Source of the DNA: Atribacterota bacterium
Lineage (GTDB): Bacteria; Atribacterota; Phoenicimicrobiia; Phoenicimicrobiales; Phoenicimicrobiaceae
Direction of reading: 5' to 3'
NCBI GenBank assembly: GCA_030666935.1
Contig: DAOUWX010000089.1
Location: 1 to 7,196, forward strand
Length of the DNA stretch: 7,196 nt
This document shows positions 1 to 5,244 of this stretch, in pieces (positions within the stretch are counted from its first letter, which is position 1; every line of letters starts with the position of its first letter). The position numbers and the translations under genes were made by a program. The notes beneath the pieces were generated by a model that searched no databases, was not told where the DNA came from, and was given only the letters and a program-made list of their open reading frames with translations.

Positions 1-20
1 AGAGTAGGGGAGGTAGGTTT

Positions 21-878
21 ATGGCTGAGTTAAATTTAAGACAACCTGCCGTCGCAGGTAGCTTTTATGAAGGTGACTCAAAATCTTTAAATAAACAGAT
101 TGAAAATTGTTTTTTGCATAAATTGGGACCCGGTGAAATTCCTCTGACAAATCCTAAAAGAAAAAGCAATATTGTTGGATTAGTTAGCCCACATGCGGGT
201 TATATGTATTCAGGACCCGTTGCGGCTAACGGCTTTTATAAAATTGCTTTAGGTGGTAAACCCGACATCATTATTATATTGGGTCCTAATCATCGTGGCT
301 TTGGAGAAAATATTTCTATTATGACAGAAGGAAAGTGGAAAACACCATTAGGGGAATTGGAAATTGATATAGAAACGGCAGAAGACATTTTAAAAAACTC
401 CAAAATGATTAAAAACGATAAAAAAGCCCATCATTATGAACATTCCATAGAAGTCCAATTACCTTTTATTCAGTACATTTACGGTAATAATATAAAATTC
501 GTACCAATTTGCATGACTCGTCAGGATATTGATACGGATATAGAAATTGCCCAATCGATTTATTCTTCTGTAGTTGATAAAAATGTTTTAATAATTGCCA
601 GCTCAGACTTCACCCATTATGAACCACAAGAATATGCTGAAAACGTTGATAAACAAGCAATAAATGCCATTCTTGAATTCAATCCCAAGAAACTATATGA
701 TATGATTTATCATCAGAATCTTACTATGTGTGGCCCTGGTCCGATTACTGTGATGCTTATTGCCTGTGAAACATTGGGTTTTAAAAAGGCTGAGTTGCTA
801 AAATATGCTACTTCCGGAGATGTTTCGGGAATGTATGACCAGGTAGTTGGTTATGCCTCTATAATCATCAGAAAATGA
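21..878 (+). CDS. amrB: AmmeMemoRadiSam system protein B (Memo family)
   Basis: A complete 285-residue protein of the Memo family, close to the usual family length. Visible family signatures in order are RQPAVAGSFY (residues 7-16), PHAGY with His58, GPNH with His91, the HSIEVQLPF segment, SSDFTHY with His199, MCGPGP with Cys237, and a C-terminal TSGDVSGMYDQVVGYA. His58, His91 and Cys237 correspond by motif and spacing to the metal-site residues His49, His81 and Cys244 of human MEMO1. The fold is that of class III extradiol dioxygenases, but the family is not known to act as such; the bacterial role is unsettled. It is named from frequent linkage with AMMECR1 and radical SAM proteins, neither of which is seen here. 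The ATG follows GGGGAGGT at 7-14. A partner gene could lie just left of the window, since only 20 bases are visible upstream. Cytoplasmic: no signal peptide or membrane segment. Confidence 0.95.
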   Translation: MAELNLRQPAVAGSFYEGDSKSLNKQIENCFLHKLGPGEIPLTNPKRKSNIVGLVSPHAGYMYSGPVAANGFYKIALGGKPDIIIILGPNHRGFGENISIMTEGKWKTPLGELEIDIETAEDILKNSKMIKNDKKAHHYEHSIEVQLPFIQYIYGNNIKFVPICMTRQDIDTDIEIAQSIYSSVVDKNVLIIASSDFTHYEPQEYAENVDKQAINAILEFNPKKLYDMIYHQNLTMCGPGPITVMLIACETLGFKKAELLKYATSGDVSGMYDQVVGYASIIIRK

Positions 879-883
879 CCAGC

Positions 884-917
884 TCTTTAGTATAAAACTG
901 AAGGATTTTCTATTTTT
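884..917 (+). terminator. Probable rho-independent terminator of the Memo gene
   Basis: TCTTTAGT (884-891) pairs with ACTGAAGG (897-904) across a 5-base loop, using two U-G pairs, six bases after the stop codon. It is followed by ATTTTCTATTTTTT. The stem is GC-poor, so the strength is uncertain, but position and U-rich tail are right. Confidence 0.5.
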
Positions 918-956
918 TAAAATATATTTATAGGAAAAGAAGAATTATATAAAATT

Positions 957-985
957 TTGTAGTATCGTAGTATTAGCAATATAGT
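957..985 (+). promoter_or_regulatory. Candidate sigma-70 type promoter for the 1103 gene
   Basis: TTGTAG (957-962) and TATAGT (980-985) are separated by 17 bases. The -10 matches TATAAT at five of six positions; the -35 matches only its TTG half. A second weaker pair, TTGTCT (985-990) and TAGATA (1008-1013), also has 17-base spacing. Either would give a leader of roughly 80-110 bases before the start at 1103. In DNA this AT-rich such matches arise easily by chance. Confidence 0.3.
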
Positions 986-1102
986 TGTCTTAAAAAATTA
1001 ATTATTTTAGATATACAAAAATGTTATATAATTATAAAAAAGATTAAAAATCTCTTTATTTTTCTAAAAAAATATAAAAAATATTGTATAAGGAGGAATA
1101 TT

Positions 1103-1816
1103 ATGAAATGTAAAAGAATTATTATTTTAGCAATTCTTGTTTTAACTATCCTCTCTTTATTTCTATCATTTGTTTGTGCCCAGGTTTGGGATATCGATTT
1201 TTCTCCTAACATTACTCCGGTTGCTAGTAAAGTTTCATCGATGATTCGAGAAACATACTTAAAAGATAATTATTCTAATGACATAAGCACTACAACACAA
1301 TATGATGATATCAATATGAGTAAATCGTCGGGAACATTTACAATAACAGAAGGGCAGGGGAACATTATTGGGGACATGAATATAACTAGATTGTCGATAT
1401 CAAAAAAAGTAGGATTTTCTTCTGTAGATGATGTTATGACCGCTGTAACTATTAATAATATTGGAAAAGATCCTAATGCTCCTCCCATTACCATTGGCTC
1501 TTCCGTAGAAGATGTTATTAATGCTATGGGGACCCCTGAATCTATTCAAATATCTTTTAAATCTTTTAAATATCGATATTCTACTGTTTGTTTTGATGAC
1601 GATTGGAAAGTGCAATCCTGGGATAATCGATATGGCAATTTAAAAGTAAATTTGGAAAAAGAAAACGATGATGAATTAGATATTGGTGAAGATTTAATAG
1701 ATGAAATATTTAAAATTACCAATGATAATCTAAGCGAAATATCTAAAGCCTTAACTACAGATAAAGATGTTGCGGAAATTATCAAAGAATTCCAGGAGCT
1801 TTTAGAAAACCAGTAA
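1103..1816 (+). CDS. Secreted protein with SmpA/OmlA-like C-terminal motif
   Basis: A 237-residue protein with a classical signal peptide: KCKR, a hydrophobic core at residues 6-24, and likely cleavage after VCA (Ala26). There is no lipobox. The Ser/Thr/Asn-rich middle (27-125) is unrecognised. Residues 128-184 read as ITIGSS-EDVINAMGTPESI, an aromatic segment YRYSTVCF, W-VQSWDN, then YGNLKV. This matches the pattern iGs..deVl...GtP, Y..s.v.F, v..w.n and LkV seen in secreted proteins with SmpA/OmlA-like folds, where it is a small protein- or envelope-binding module. The tail (185-237) is acidic and probably helical. AGGAGG at 1091-1096 precedes the ATG by 6 bases. It is probably monocistronic, with candidate terminators on its downstream side. 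Export is well supported, the motif fairly so, the role unknown. Confidence 0.85.
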   Translation: MKCKRIIILAILVLTILSLFLSFVCAQVWDIDFSPNITPVASKVSSMIRETYLKDNYSNDISTTTQYDDINMSKSSGTFTITEGQGNIIGDMNITRLSISKKVGFSSVDDVMTAVTINNIGKDPNAPPITIGSSVEDVINAMGTPESIQISFKSFKYRYSTVCFDDDWKVQSWDNRYGNLKVNLEKENDDELDIGEDLIDEIFKITNDNLSEISKALTTDKDVAEIIKEFQELLENQ

Positions 1817-1884
1817 ATTTAAATAAATTAATATATAACTAAAAACGATTATATCTTAAAGGTATTTGAATACTGGTTTTTTTT
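1806..1884 (+). terminator. Long-range inverted repeat spanning the stop codon, then a U run
   Basis: AAAACCAGTA (1806-1815) is perfectly complementary to TACTGGTTTT (1871-1880), and TTTT follows. The left arm contains most of the stop codon (1814-1816) and the intervening segment is 55 bases. A smaller hairpin, GTAT/ATAC (1862-1865 with 1870-1873), competes with it. It could be an inefficient terminator or a 3'-end protecting stem; the long loop makes it doubtful. Confidence 0.35.
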
Positions 1885-1981
1885 ATTAATTTTTTGAAAC
1901 TATTTCTATTATAACAAAAAAGGAAAGTTTTTCTTTAGCTAGAATTGAGATCCAAAAATTAAGATAAATCTAATATCTCAA

Positions 1982-2025
1982 CATATAAAAGAGAAGAGAC
2001 GATTAAAACTCTTCTCTTTTATATG
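1982..2025. terminator. Perfect 17-bp hairpin, probable (bidirectional) terminator
   Basis: Positions 1982-1998 (CATATAAAAGAGAAGAG) are exactly complementary to 2009-2025 across the 10-base loop ACGATTAAAA. The GAGAAGAG/CTCTTCTC core is followed by TTTTATAT on both strands, so it can act as a terminator either way. It lies between the 1103 and 2094 genes and makes them separate transcription units. Confidence 0.7.
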
Positions 2026-2093
2026 GGTGTACTAATCCTTTTCCCTGGATGAATAGAAGGAAAATCCATAAAAAAATATAAAGGAGTAGATTC

Positions 2094-2687
2094 ATGAAAA
2101 AGAAATTATTTTATAGTCTGGTCTTTATATTGGTTGTTTTTTTAATGGTCAATTATTCTTATTGCGTTCTAAATGGGAACGCTTCCTCAGAAGAATTAAC
2201 CGAATCAGAAAAATCTTTAATAAATAAGTTCGGTTATGGAGGAAATTATGTAAAAAGATGGCCAGATGGGATTGTCTATGTGTATAATGGAACAACCTAC
2301 AAGGGTTTGCCAAAGATTATTAAAACTATTAATCAAATAATAGGAGATAAAACTATTTTTCAGTTAAGTAATGATAAAAAAACAAGTCAGGTAGTTGTTG
2401 AATCATATGCCTCAAGTAAATATGCTGCAGAATATAAATGGAGTTGGGAAGGGTATAATTTAGAAAAATGGGTAATTATACTTAGTAATAAGTATATTCA
2501 TGATAGCAAAAATAATAAGTTCTTCTTATCAATGTTTATTCAGATTGCCGGTTTCAATTTTAAGGCAGATGAAAAAAAATATGGGAAATGGTGGGAATTT
2601 TCAATTGATAGAAACGTAAAAAAAATGTTAAAAGCTTTATATAAAGTCCCTCCGGGTTATAATCTGTTAACCGGAAAAGTTAAATAA
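2094..2687 (+). CDS. Secreted protein resembling a metalloprotease domain without its zinc site
   Basis: A 197-residue exported protein. Residues 1-23 form a signal peptide (KKK then a hydrophobic core); cleavage may fall near GNA-SS (30/31), and the Cys at 24 is not in a lipobox. The mature part has KRWPDGIVYVY (54-64), then GLPKIIKTINQIIGDKTIFQLS, and ends SIDRNVKKMLKALYKVPPGY (170-189). An RW..i.vyv opening and a late S..nv..mL..LY.lPPG segment are what I expect in matrixin-like secreted zinc proteases, where HExxHxxGF lies between them. Here the equivalent stretch is LSMFIQIAGF (145-154), so Ser146, Met147 and Gln150 would stand in place of His, Glu and His. If the alignment is right the protein cannot hold catalytic zinc. 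AAGGAG at 2081-2086 precedes the start by 7 bases. Export is well supported; the protease relationship is inferred. Confidence 0.8.
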   Translation: MKKKLFYSLVFILVVFLMVNYSYCVLNGNASSEELTESEKSLINKFGYGGNYVKRWPDGIVYVYNGTTYKGLPKIIKTINQIIGDKTIFQLSNDKKTSQVVVESYASSKYAAEYKWSWEGYNLEKWVIILSNKYIHDSKNNKFFLSMFIQIAGFNFKADEKKYGKWWEFSIDRNVKKMLKALYKVPPGYNLLTGKVK

Positions 2688-2718
2688 ATTAGACTATTCT
2701 CATTTAACTTTACTTTTG
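2676..2718 (+). terminator. Inverted repeat spanning the stop codon of the 2094 gene
   Basis: AAAGTTAAAT (2676-2685) is perfectly complementary to ATTTAACTTT (2702-2711) across a 16-base loop, with ACTTTTGG following. The left arm runs into the stop codon (2685-2687), as at the end of the 1103 gene. There is one G-C pair only, so termination would be weak. Confidence 0.3.
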
Positions 2719-2736
2719 GAAGGGGAGGAGAAGAAA

Positions 2737-2838
2737 ATGAGTGGCAGTAAATAAATTACTATCGTTCAAATGAGCAACTGCCATACTTATATAGACATAT
2801 ACTGCCCAAAAGACCAAGGAACAGACTATAAACAGTAA
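2737..2838 (+). pseudogene. Interrupted mini-ORF behind a strong ribosome binding site
   Basis: GGGGAGGAG just before 2731 is placed to translate the ATG at 2737, but that frame reads only MSGSK before TAA (2752-2754). The same frame then continues as ITIVQ and, from an ATG at 2770, MSNCHTYIDIYCPKDQGTDYKQ to a TAA at 2836-2838. A GTG at 2741 in another frame gives VAVNKLLSFK and ends in an ATGA overlap with that second ATG. It may be the 5' stub of a decayed gene, a small coupled pair, or chance. I do not recognise the peptide. The rest of 2688-2955 holds no gene, only hairpins. Confidence 0.25.
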
Positions 2839-2860
2839 GTAAAAATGCACTTTGTGCATA

Positions 2861-2918
2861 TTACAGTAAAATAGAGACGTTTTTACCGTAAATCGTGAAC
2901 TATTATTTCGGTAATTTT
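2861..2918 (+). promoter_or_regulatory. Two mutually exclusive hairpins upstream of the Mth938-like gene
   Basis: Stem A pairs 2861-2871 (TTACAGTAAAA) with 2881-2891 (TTTTACCGTAA), ten of eleven positions. Stem B pairs TTACCG (2883-2888) with CGGTAA (2909-2914) and is followed by TTTT. Both use 2883-2888, so they cannot coexist. Just upstream ATGCAC/GTGCAT (2845-2850 with 2854-2859) forms a third tight hairpin. The layout resembles an attenuator leader, but stem B is weak and no known riboswitch class is recognised. Confidence 0.25.
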
Positions 2919-2955
2919 AAGCCAGTGTTCTATTATAAATGAATGACTAAGTTTT

Positions 2956-3330
2956 ATGAAAAATATAAAAAGTACCGGAGAAAATAAATTGATAGAATCG
3001 TATAATTTTGGAAAAATAGTAATTAATGGTAAAGAATATCATTCCGATATTATTATTTATAAAAATATTATTGATGATAAATGGTGGAGGAAGGAAGGGC
3101 ATAATCTTTGCATTGACGATATAAAGGAAATAATAAATAAAAAACCTGACGTTTTAATTATTGGAACAGGTAATTTCGGATTAATGAAGGTACCAAAAGA
3201 ATTAATAGAAAAAATAAAGTCGTTTGGTATAGAACAAATAATTGTAAAAAAAACCGGGGAGGCATGTAAAGAATATAATAAACTTTATAAAAATAAAAAT
3301 ATAGTTGCTGCTTTTCATTTAACCTGCTAA
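2956..3330 (+). CDS. Mth938-like (DUF498/NDUFAF3-type) domain protein
   Basis: A small cytoplasmic single-domain protein. Family features are clear: IESYNFGKIVINGKEYHSDIII near the N-terminus, WWRKEGHNLCIDDIKEII, then PDVLIIGTGNFGLMKVPKEL, an alternating strand/helix IEQIIVKKTGEACKEYNKL, and the family's terminal HLTC. The family includes archaeal MTH938 and the mitochondrial complex I assembly factor NDUFAF3; bacterial function is not established. The ATG at 2956 has no visible Shine-Dalgarno sequence. An in-frame TTG at 2989 has CGGAG (2976-2980) 8 bases ahead and would give a 113-residue protein starting just before the conserved IESYNFG, so the true start may be there. It stands alone, with about 270 non-coding bases on its left and the repeat region on its right. 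Confidence 0.9.
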   Translation: MKNIKSTGENKLIESYNFGKIVINGKEYHSDIIIYKNIIDDKWWRKEGHNLCIDDIKEIINKKPDVLIIGTGNFGLMKVPKELIEKIKSFGIEQIIVKKTGEACKEYNKLYKNKNIVAAFHLTC

Positions 3331-3412
3331 TTGGTAATAAAGTAATATTAATATAATAAAAACCTTCCCTTCAAAGTTAATAAATCGGAAAAAATAAGGG
3401 AAATATAATAAA

Positions 3413-3430
3413 ATGTATATTACTATACAT
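3413..3430. repeat. Short inverted repeat
   Basis: ATGTATA (3413-3419) and TATACAT (3424-3430) are perfect arms around a 4-base loop. It could be a protein-binding site or a small hairpin; in such AT-rich DNA it may be chance. Confidence 0.3.
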
Positions 3431-3484
3431 AAGATATATTATAGGACGTTGTAAAATTGAAAAAAAATATATAATTCTCGTTTT

Positions 3485-3524
3485 TGTCATTGCGAACTCC
3501 GATTTATCGGAGTGTGGCAATCTC
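3485..3524. repeat. REP-like palindromic repeat family A, copy 1
   Basis: It begins TGTCATTGCGAACT and ends AGTGTGGCAATCTC, exactly as copy 2 at 3537-3573. It folds as ATTGC (3489-3493) with GCAAT (3517-3521), enclosing ACTCCGA (3496-3502) with TCGGAGT (3507-3513). Similar CATTGCGA...GCAATCTC elements are widespread in bacterial intergenic DNA. Confidence 0.75.
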
Positions 3525-3536
3525 GTAATACCTATC

Positions 3537-3573
3537 TGTCATTGCGAACTTTCGAAGAAAGTGTGGCAATCTC
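3537..3573. repeat. REP-like palindromic repeat family A, copy 2
   Basis: It shares the outer arms TGTCATTGCGAACT and AGTGTGGCAATCTC with copy 1. The inner stem differs: ACTTTC (3548-3553) pairs with GAAAGT (3557-3562) in place of ACTCCG/CGGAGT, so both arms changed together. The loop is GAA. Confidence 0.75.
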
Positions 3574-3605
3574 ATCATTCCACTTTGTAATTCTCACACA
3601 CATTC

Positions 3606-3634
3606 TGTCATTCCCGCGCAGGCGGGAATCCATC
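3606..3634. repeat. Palindromic repeat family B (dRS3-like), copy 1
   Basis: It starts TGTCATTCCCG and ends CGGGAATCCATC. The stem is ATTCCCGC (3610-3617) with GCGGGAAT (3622-3629) and the loop is GCAG. The core fits ATTCCC-N8-GGGAAT, the form of the neisserial dRS3 repeat; similar cores occur in many unrelated bacteria. Confidence 0.75.
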
Positions 3635-3750
3635 CTTAGTATTTCTTTGTTTTCTTTTTTATTATTTCTCGGTAAATTTCATTGCCAGTATCAATCCCGC
3701 TCCACTTTTTGTTATTTTTTTTCTCTCTATGTCATTCCTATTGCCCCTTC

Positions 3751-3779
3751 TGTCATTCCCGTGAAAACGGGAATCCATC
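3751..3779. repeat. Palindromic repeat family B (dRS3-like), copy 2
   Basis: It has the same outline as copy 1, with stem ATTCCCG (3755-3761) and CGGGAAT (3768-3774) around TGAAAA. Flanks are the same on both sides (CTGTC before, CCATC after). A fragment, TGTCATTCC, also sits at 3730-3738 and may be a decayed third copy. Confidence 0.75.
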
Positions 3780-3789
3780 TCTCTCTTAA

Positions 3790-3822
3790 CTAAATACTAA
3801 CGGCTAACGGCTAAATACTAAC
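3790..3822. repeat. Short direct repeat CTAAATACTAAC with internal CGGCTAA tandem
   Basis: CTAAATACTAAC occurs at 3790-3801 and 3811-3822. Between and overlapping them, CGGCTAA is repeated in tandem (3801-3814). No gene or structure is attached to it; its role is unknown. Confidence 0.55.
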
Positions 3823-3980
3823 CAAAACGCCGTAACCCCTACAAATAAAGCCTTTGAATAATTATAAAAAACGCTCAAATATTGCATATATGAAGAAAAT
3901 TTGACTTGCCCCTTATGATTGTACCTTTTTTGTAAAAGACCCCCCTTAAAATCAAAAATTCGAGGCCTTTTTTTGTAATC

Positions 3981-4017
3981 CAATAAAAAACCCCTGCTCT
4001 TTTGGGGCAAGGGTTTT
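3981..4017 (-). terminator. Rho-independent terminator of the 4986-4031 gene pair
   Basis: Read on the minus strand, AAAACCCTTGC (4017-4007) pairs over 11 positions, one of them G-U, with GCAGGGGTTTT (3997-3987), across a 9-base loop, and the transcript runs on into TTATTG. On the + strand the same position would be a C-A mismatch, so the structure favours minus-strand transcripts. It lies 13 bases past the stop of the 95-residue gene. Confidence 0.75.
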
Positions 4018-4030
4018 GATAACTATTTTT

Positions 4031-4318
4031 TTATTTTAATTTATTCTTAATGCGTTCCATTATTGCTCTATTTCGCATAAGTTTCCAAGAAGTAAAATAA
4101 TTATTAGTGTTTTTACGAACGTATTCGTCTAAATTTTTATTTGTTTCTTGTTTAAATTCCTTTAAACCAAGACCGCTTTTTGAAATAAATTCTTCAAAGT
4201 TATTACTTTTAGTATATTTTTTCATGAAAGCAGATGTAAAGATTTCTTCATAAGAATATTTCCCATTAATTTCCTTTATTTTTTTAATCAAATCATCGCC
4301 ATACCATTTAAAATCCAC
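4031..4318 (-). CDS. Hypothetical 95-residue protein, coupled to the TM/TPR gene
   Basis: A small, basic, soluble-looking protein rich in Lys, Asn and Glu and probably mostly helical: MDFKWYGDDLIKKIKEI at the start, a central segment YEEIFTSAFMKKY, and a charged C-terminus MERIKNKLK. No cysteine, histidine, signal peptide or membrane segment is present. I do not recognise the family. The start is GTG, sharing one base with the TAG of the upstream gene (TAGTG). The ribosome binding site GGAGGTG lies inside the last codons (KKEVK) of that gene, so translation is almost certainly coupled and the two products are probably made in related amounts. The coupling, strong ribosome binding site and following terminator argue that it is real. 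What it does with its partner is unknown. Confidence 0.65.
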   Translation of the reverse strand: MDFKWYGDDLIKKIKEINGKYSYEEIFTSAFMKKYTKSNNFEEFISKSGLGLKEFKQETNKNLDEYVRKNTNNYFTSWKLMRNRAIMERIKNKLK

Positions 4319-4986
4319 TATTTCACCTCCTTTTTTAAAATTTCAGATCCTTTAAAAATATTTTTCCTTATATTAAGAATTTCTACAGAATATCTATCGT
4401 CTGGAAACTTTTTTTCTAATTCAGAAATGAAATCATCTAAAGATTTTTTAACTTCTTTAACTTCAAATTGATCTTTGAATTCTTTTATCATTAAACAATT
4501 ATTTATTAAATTACCTAATATAATTTTTAACTGATCCTCTTTTTTCGCAGTCATGTAATTATAACCAGCTGATATATAAAAAAGAATAGCATCTGAATAT
4601 TCTTTCTTGTCGACCGCCCGTATTCCTAAATTATGATAGTTTAATCCTACTGCAAAACTTGATTGACGGTCTAATAGATCAAACATATCTTTTATTTGTT
4701 TTTCTTTTTTTTCAAAGTAATTGTCTAAAATATTTTTATTCTTTTTTTCAATATTATTACTTTTTATATCAATGATATTTGTTAATTCTTCTTTTAACTT
4801 ATTTTCCATTTCTACACTTCTACTTTTTTGAACTCTTTGAGACATAAAATGTAATATAATTGGTATTACAATTCCAACTATTACTATTATTAGTGCACCG
4901 TATAATATTAGCCTATTCCAAGCATTATTGTAAAATGTATCAACCATATTTAAAAATGTGGATATATCAGTATTTGATATTTCCAT
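4318..4986 (-). CDS. Membrane-anchored coiled-coil protein with TPR-like C-terminal part
   Basis: A 222-residue protein in three parts. Residues 1-25 include FYNNAWNRL; residues 26-47 are one strongly hydrophobic helix (LILYGALIIVIVGIVIPIIL); residues 50-105 are a charged Lys/Glu-rich stretch likely to form a coiled coil. Residues 110-200 are helical and TPR-like, with NYHNLGIRAVDKKEYSDAILFYISAGYNY fitting the pattern of paired helices with small residues at the crossings. The stretch FYN-AW..L followed by a helix ending in GIVIP is familiar from uncharacterised bacterial membrane proteins, but I know of no assigned function. A single anchor with the coiled coil and repeat after it suggests a scaffold, probably facing the cytoplasm. 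AGGAGGT lies at 5003-4997, 10 bases before the ATG. It is first gene of a two-gene operon with the 95-residue protein. Confidence 0.8.
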   Translation of the reverse strand: MEISNTDISTFLNMVDTFYNNAWNRLILYGALIIVIVGIVIPIILHFMSQRVQKSRSVEMENKLKEELTNIIDIKSNNIEKKNKNILDNYFEKKEKQIKDMFDLLDRQSSFAVGLNYHNLGIRAVDKKEYSDAILFYISAGYNYMTAKKEDQLKIILGNLINNCLMIKEFKDQFEVKEVKKSLDDFISELEKKFPDDRYSVEILNIRKNIFKGSEILKKEVK

Positions 4987-5048
4987 AATATTATAGACCT
5001 CCTATCCTTATTTAATATTTTTATTTAAATAAAAAAGCAGTTTTTCCT

Positions 5049-5061
5049 CCCCTGCCCTTTT
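5049..5061 (-). repeat. CCCCTG-type intergenic motif, copy 2 of 3
   Basis: CCCCTGCCCTTTT here resembles CCCCTGCTCTTTT at 3991-4003 (inside the terminator) and CCCCTGTTCTTTT at 6581-6593. On the minus strand the shared core is AAAAG-RR-CAGGGG. This copy lies in the leader of the 4986-4318 gene, next to a 5-bp AGGGC/GCCCT stem, and does not itself form a terminator. The rest of the leader has no other clear signal. Confidence 0.4.
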
Positions 5062-5118
5062 GGTTGATTAGGGCTATTATTTGCATAAATTTATCCATTT
5101 ATATAACTCTTTTATTTC

Positions 5119-5142
5119 CCCTAAAACTTTTTTCTTTTAGGG
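5119..5142 (-). terminator. Perfect 8-bp hairpin downstream of the 5694-5245 gene
   Basis: CCCTAAAA (5119-5126) pairs with TTTTAGGG (5135-5142) across 8 bases. It lies about 100 bases past the minus-strand stop. There is no separate U run after it on the minus strand, so it is a possible but not convincing terminator. Confidence 0.35.
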
Positions 5143-5235
5143 ATATTGCATAACGTCTTGCATGTTTGCGAAGTGCCGAAGGCATTTGGTTGAGCATAGT
5201 AAATCGCAAATACGCTATTAGCGAAGTACGACAAT
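5143..5235. repeat. Nested-hairpin intergenic element
   Basis: TTTGCGA (5165-5171) pairs with TCGCAAA (5204-5210), enclosing AGTGCC/GGCATT (5172-5177 with 5181-5186) around GAA. A further CGCT/AGCG stem follows at about 5213-5223. GCGAAGTnCGA occurs twice, within both halves. It is more GC-rich than its surroundings and follows directly on a minus-strand stop codon. On that strand it is bounded by GCTCAAC (5195-5189) and GTTATGC (5154-5148), which recalls integron attC boundary boxes, but the inner boxes do not pair as expected. It is best described as a structured mobile-type repeat of unknown family. Confidence 0.5.
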
Positions 5236-5244
5236 TTTTTAGAA

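Larger units (their letters stand above)
3331..3986. other. Gene-free convergent region carrying dispersed repeats
   Basis: The + strand genes end at 3330 and the minus-strand genes at 4031, so transcription converges here. I find no credible gene. Open frames across 3512-3793 and 3804-4010 merely read through repeats or the terminator; peptides such as SFPRRRESI and VIPVKTGIH are what the TGTCATTCCCG repeats encode by accident. TTCCCTT (3365-3371) with AAGGGAA (3396-3402) is a weak hairpin that would be followed by GGTTTTT on the minus strand. A second weak, GU-containing stem of the same orientation lies in about 3937-3972. Confidence 0.7.

Noticed and set aside
1349..1361. A possible fourth copy of the CAGGGG motif (AGAAGGGCAGGGG)
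   Set aside because: It lies inside the coding sequence of the 1103 gene in a different context and lacks the AAAAG side, so it is probably coincidence.
1024..1785. Several minus-strand open frames opposite the 1103-1816 gene
   Set aside because: They are antisense shadows without ribosome binding sites; the + strand gene has a signal peptide, ribosome binding site and recognisable motif.
3485..3779. A CRISPR array
   Set aside because: The repeats are two different palindromic families with two copies each, at uneven spacing, and no cas gene is present.
3512..3793. A 93-codon + strand open frame
   Set aside because: It reads straight through the two repeat families; SFPRRRESI and VIPVKTGIH are accidental products of TGTCATTCCCG repeats, and there is no ribosome binding site.
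3804..4010. A 68-codon minus-strand open frame
   Set aside because: It starts inside the terminator stem at 3981-4017, has no ribosome binding site and no domain.
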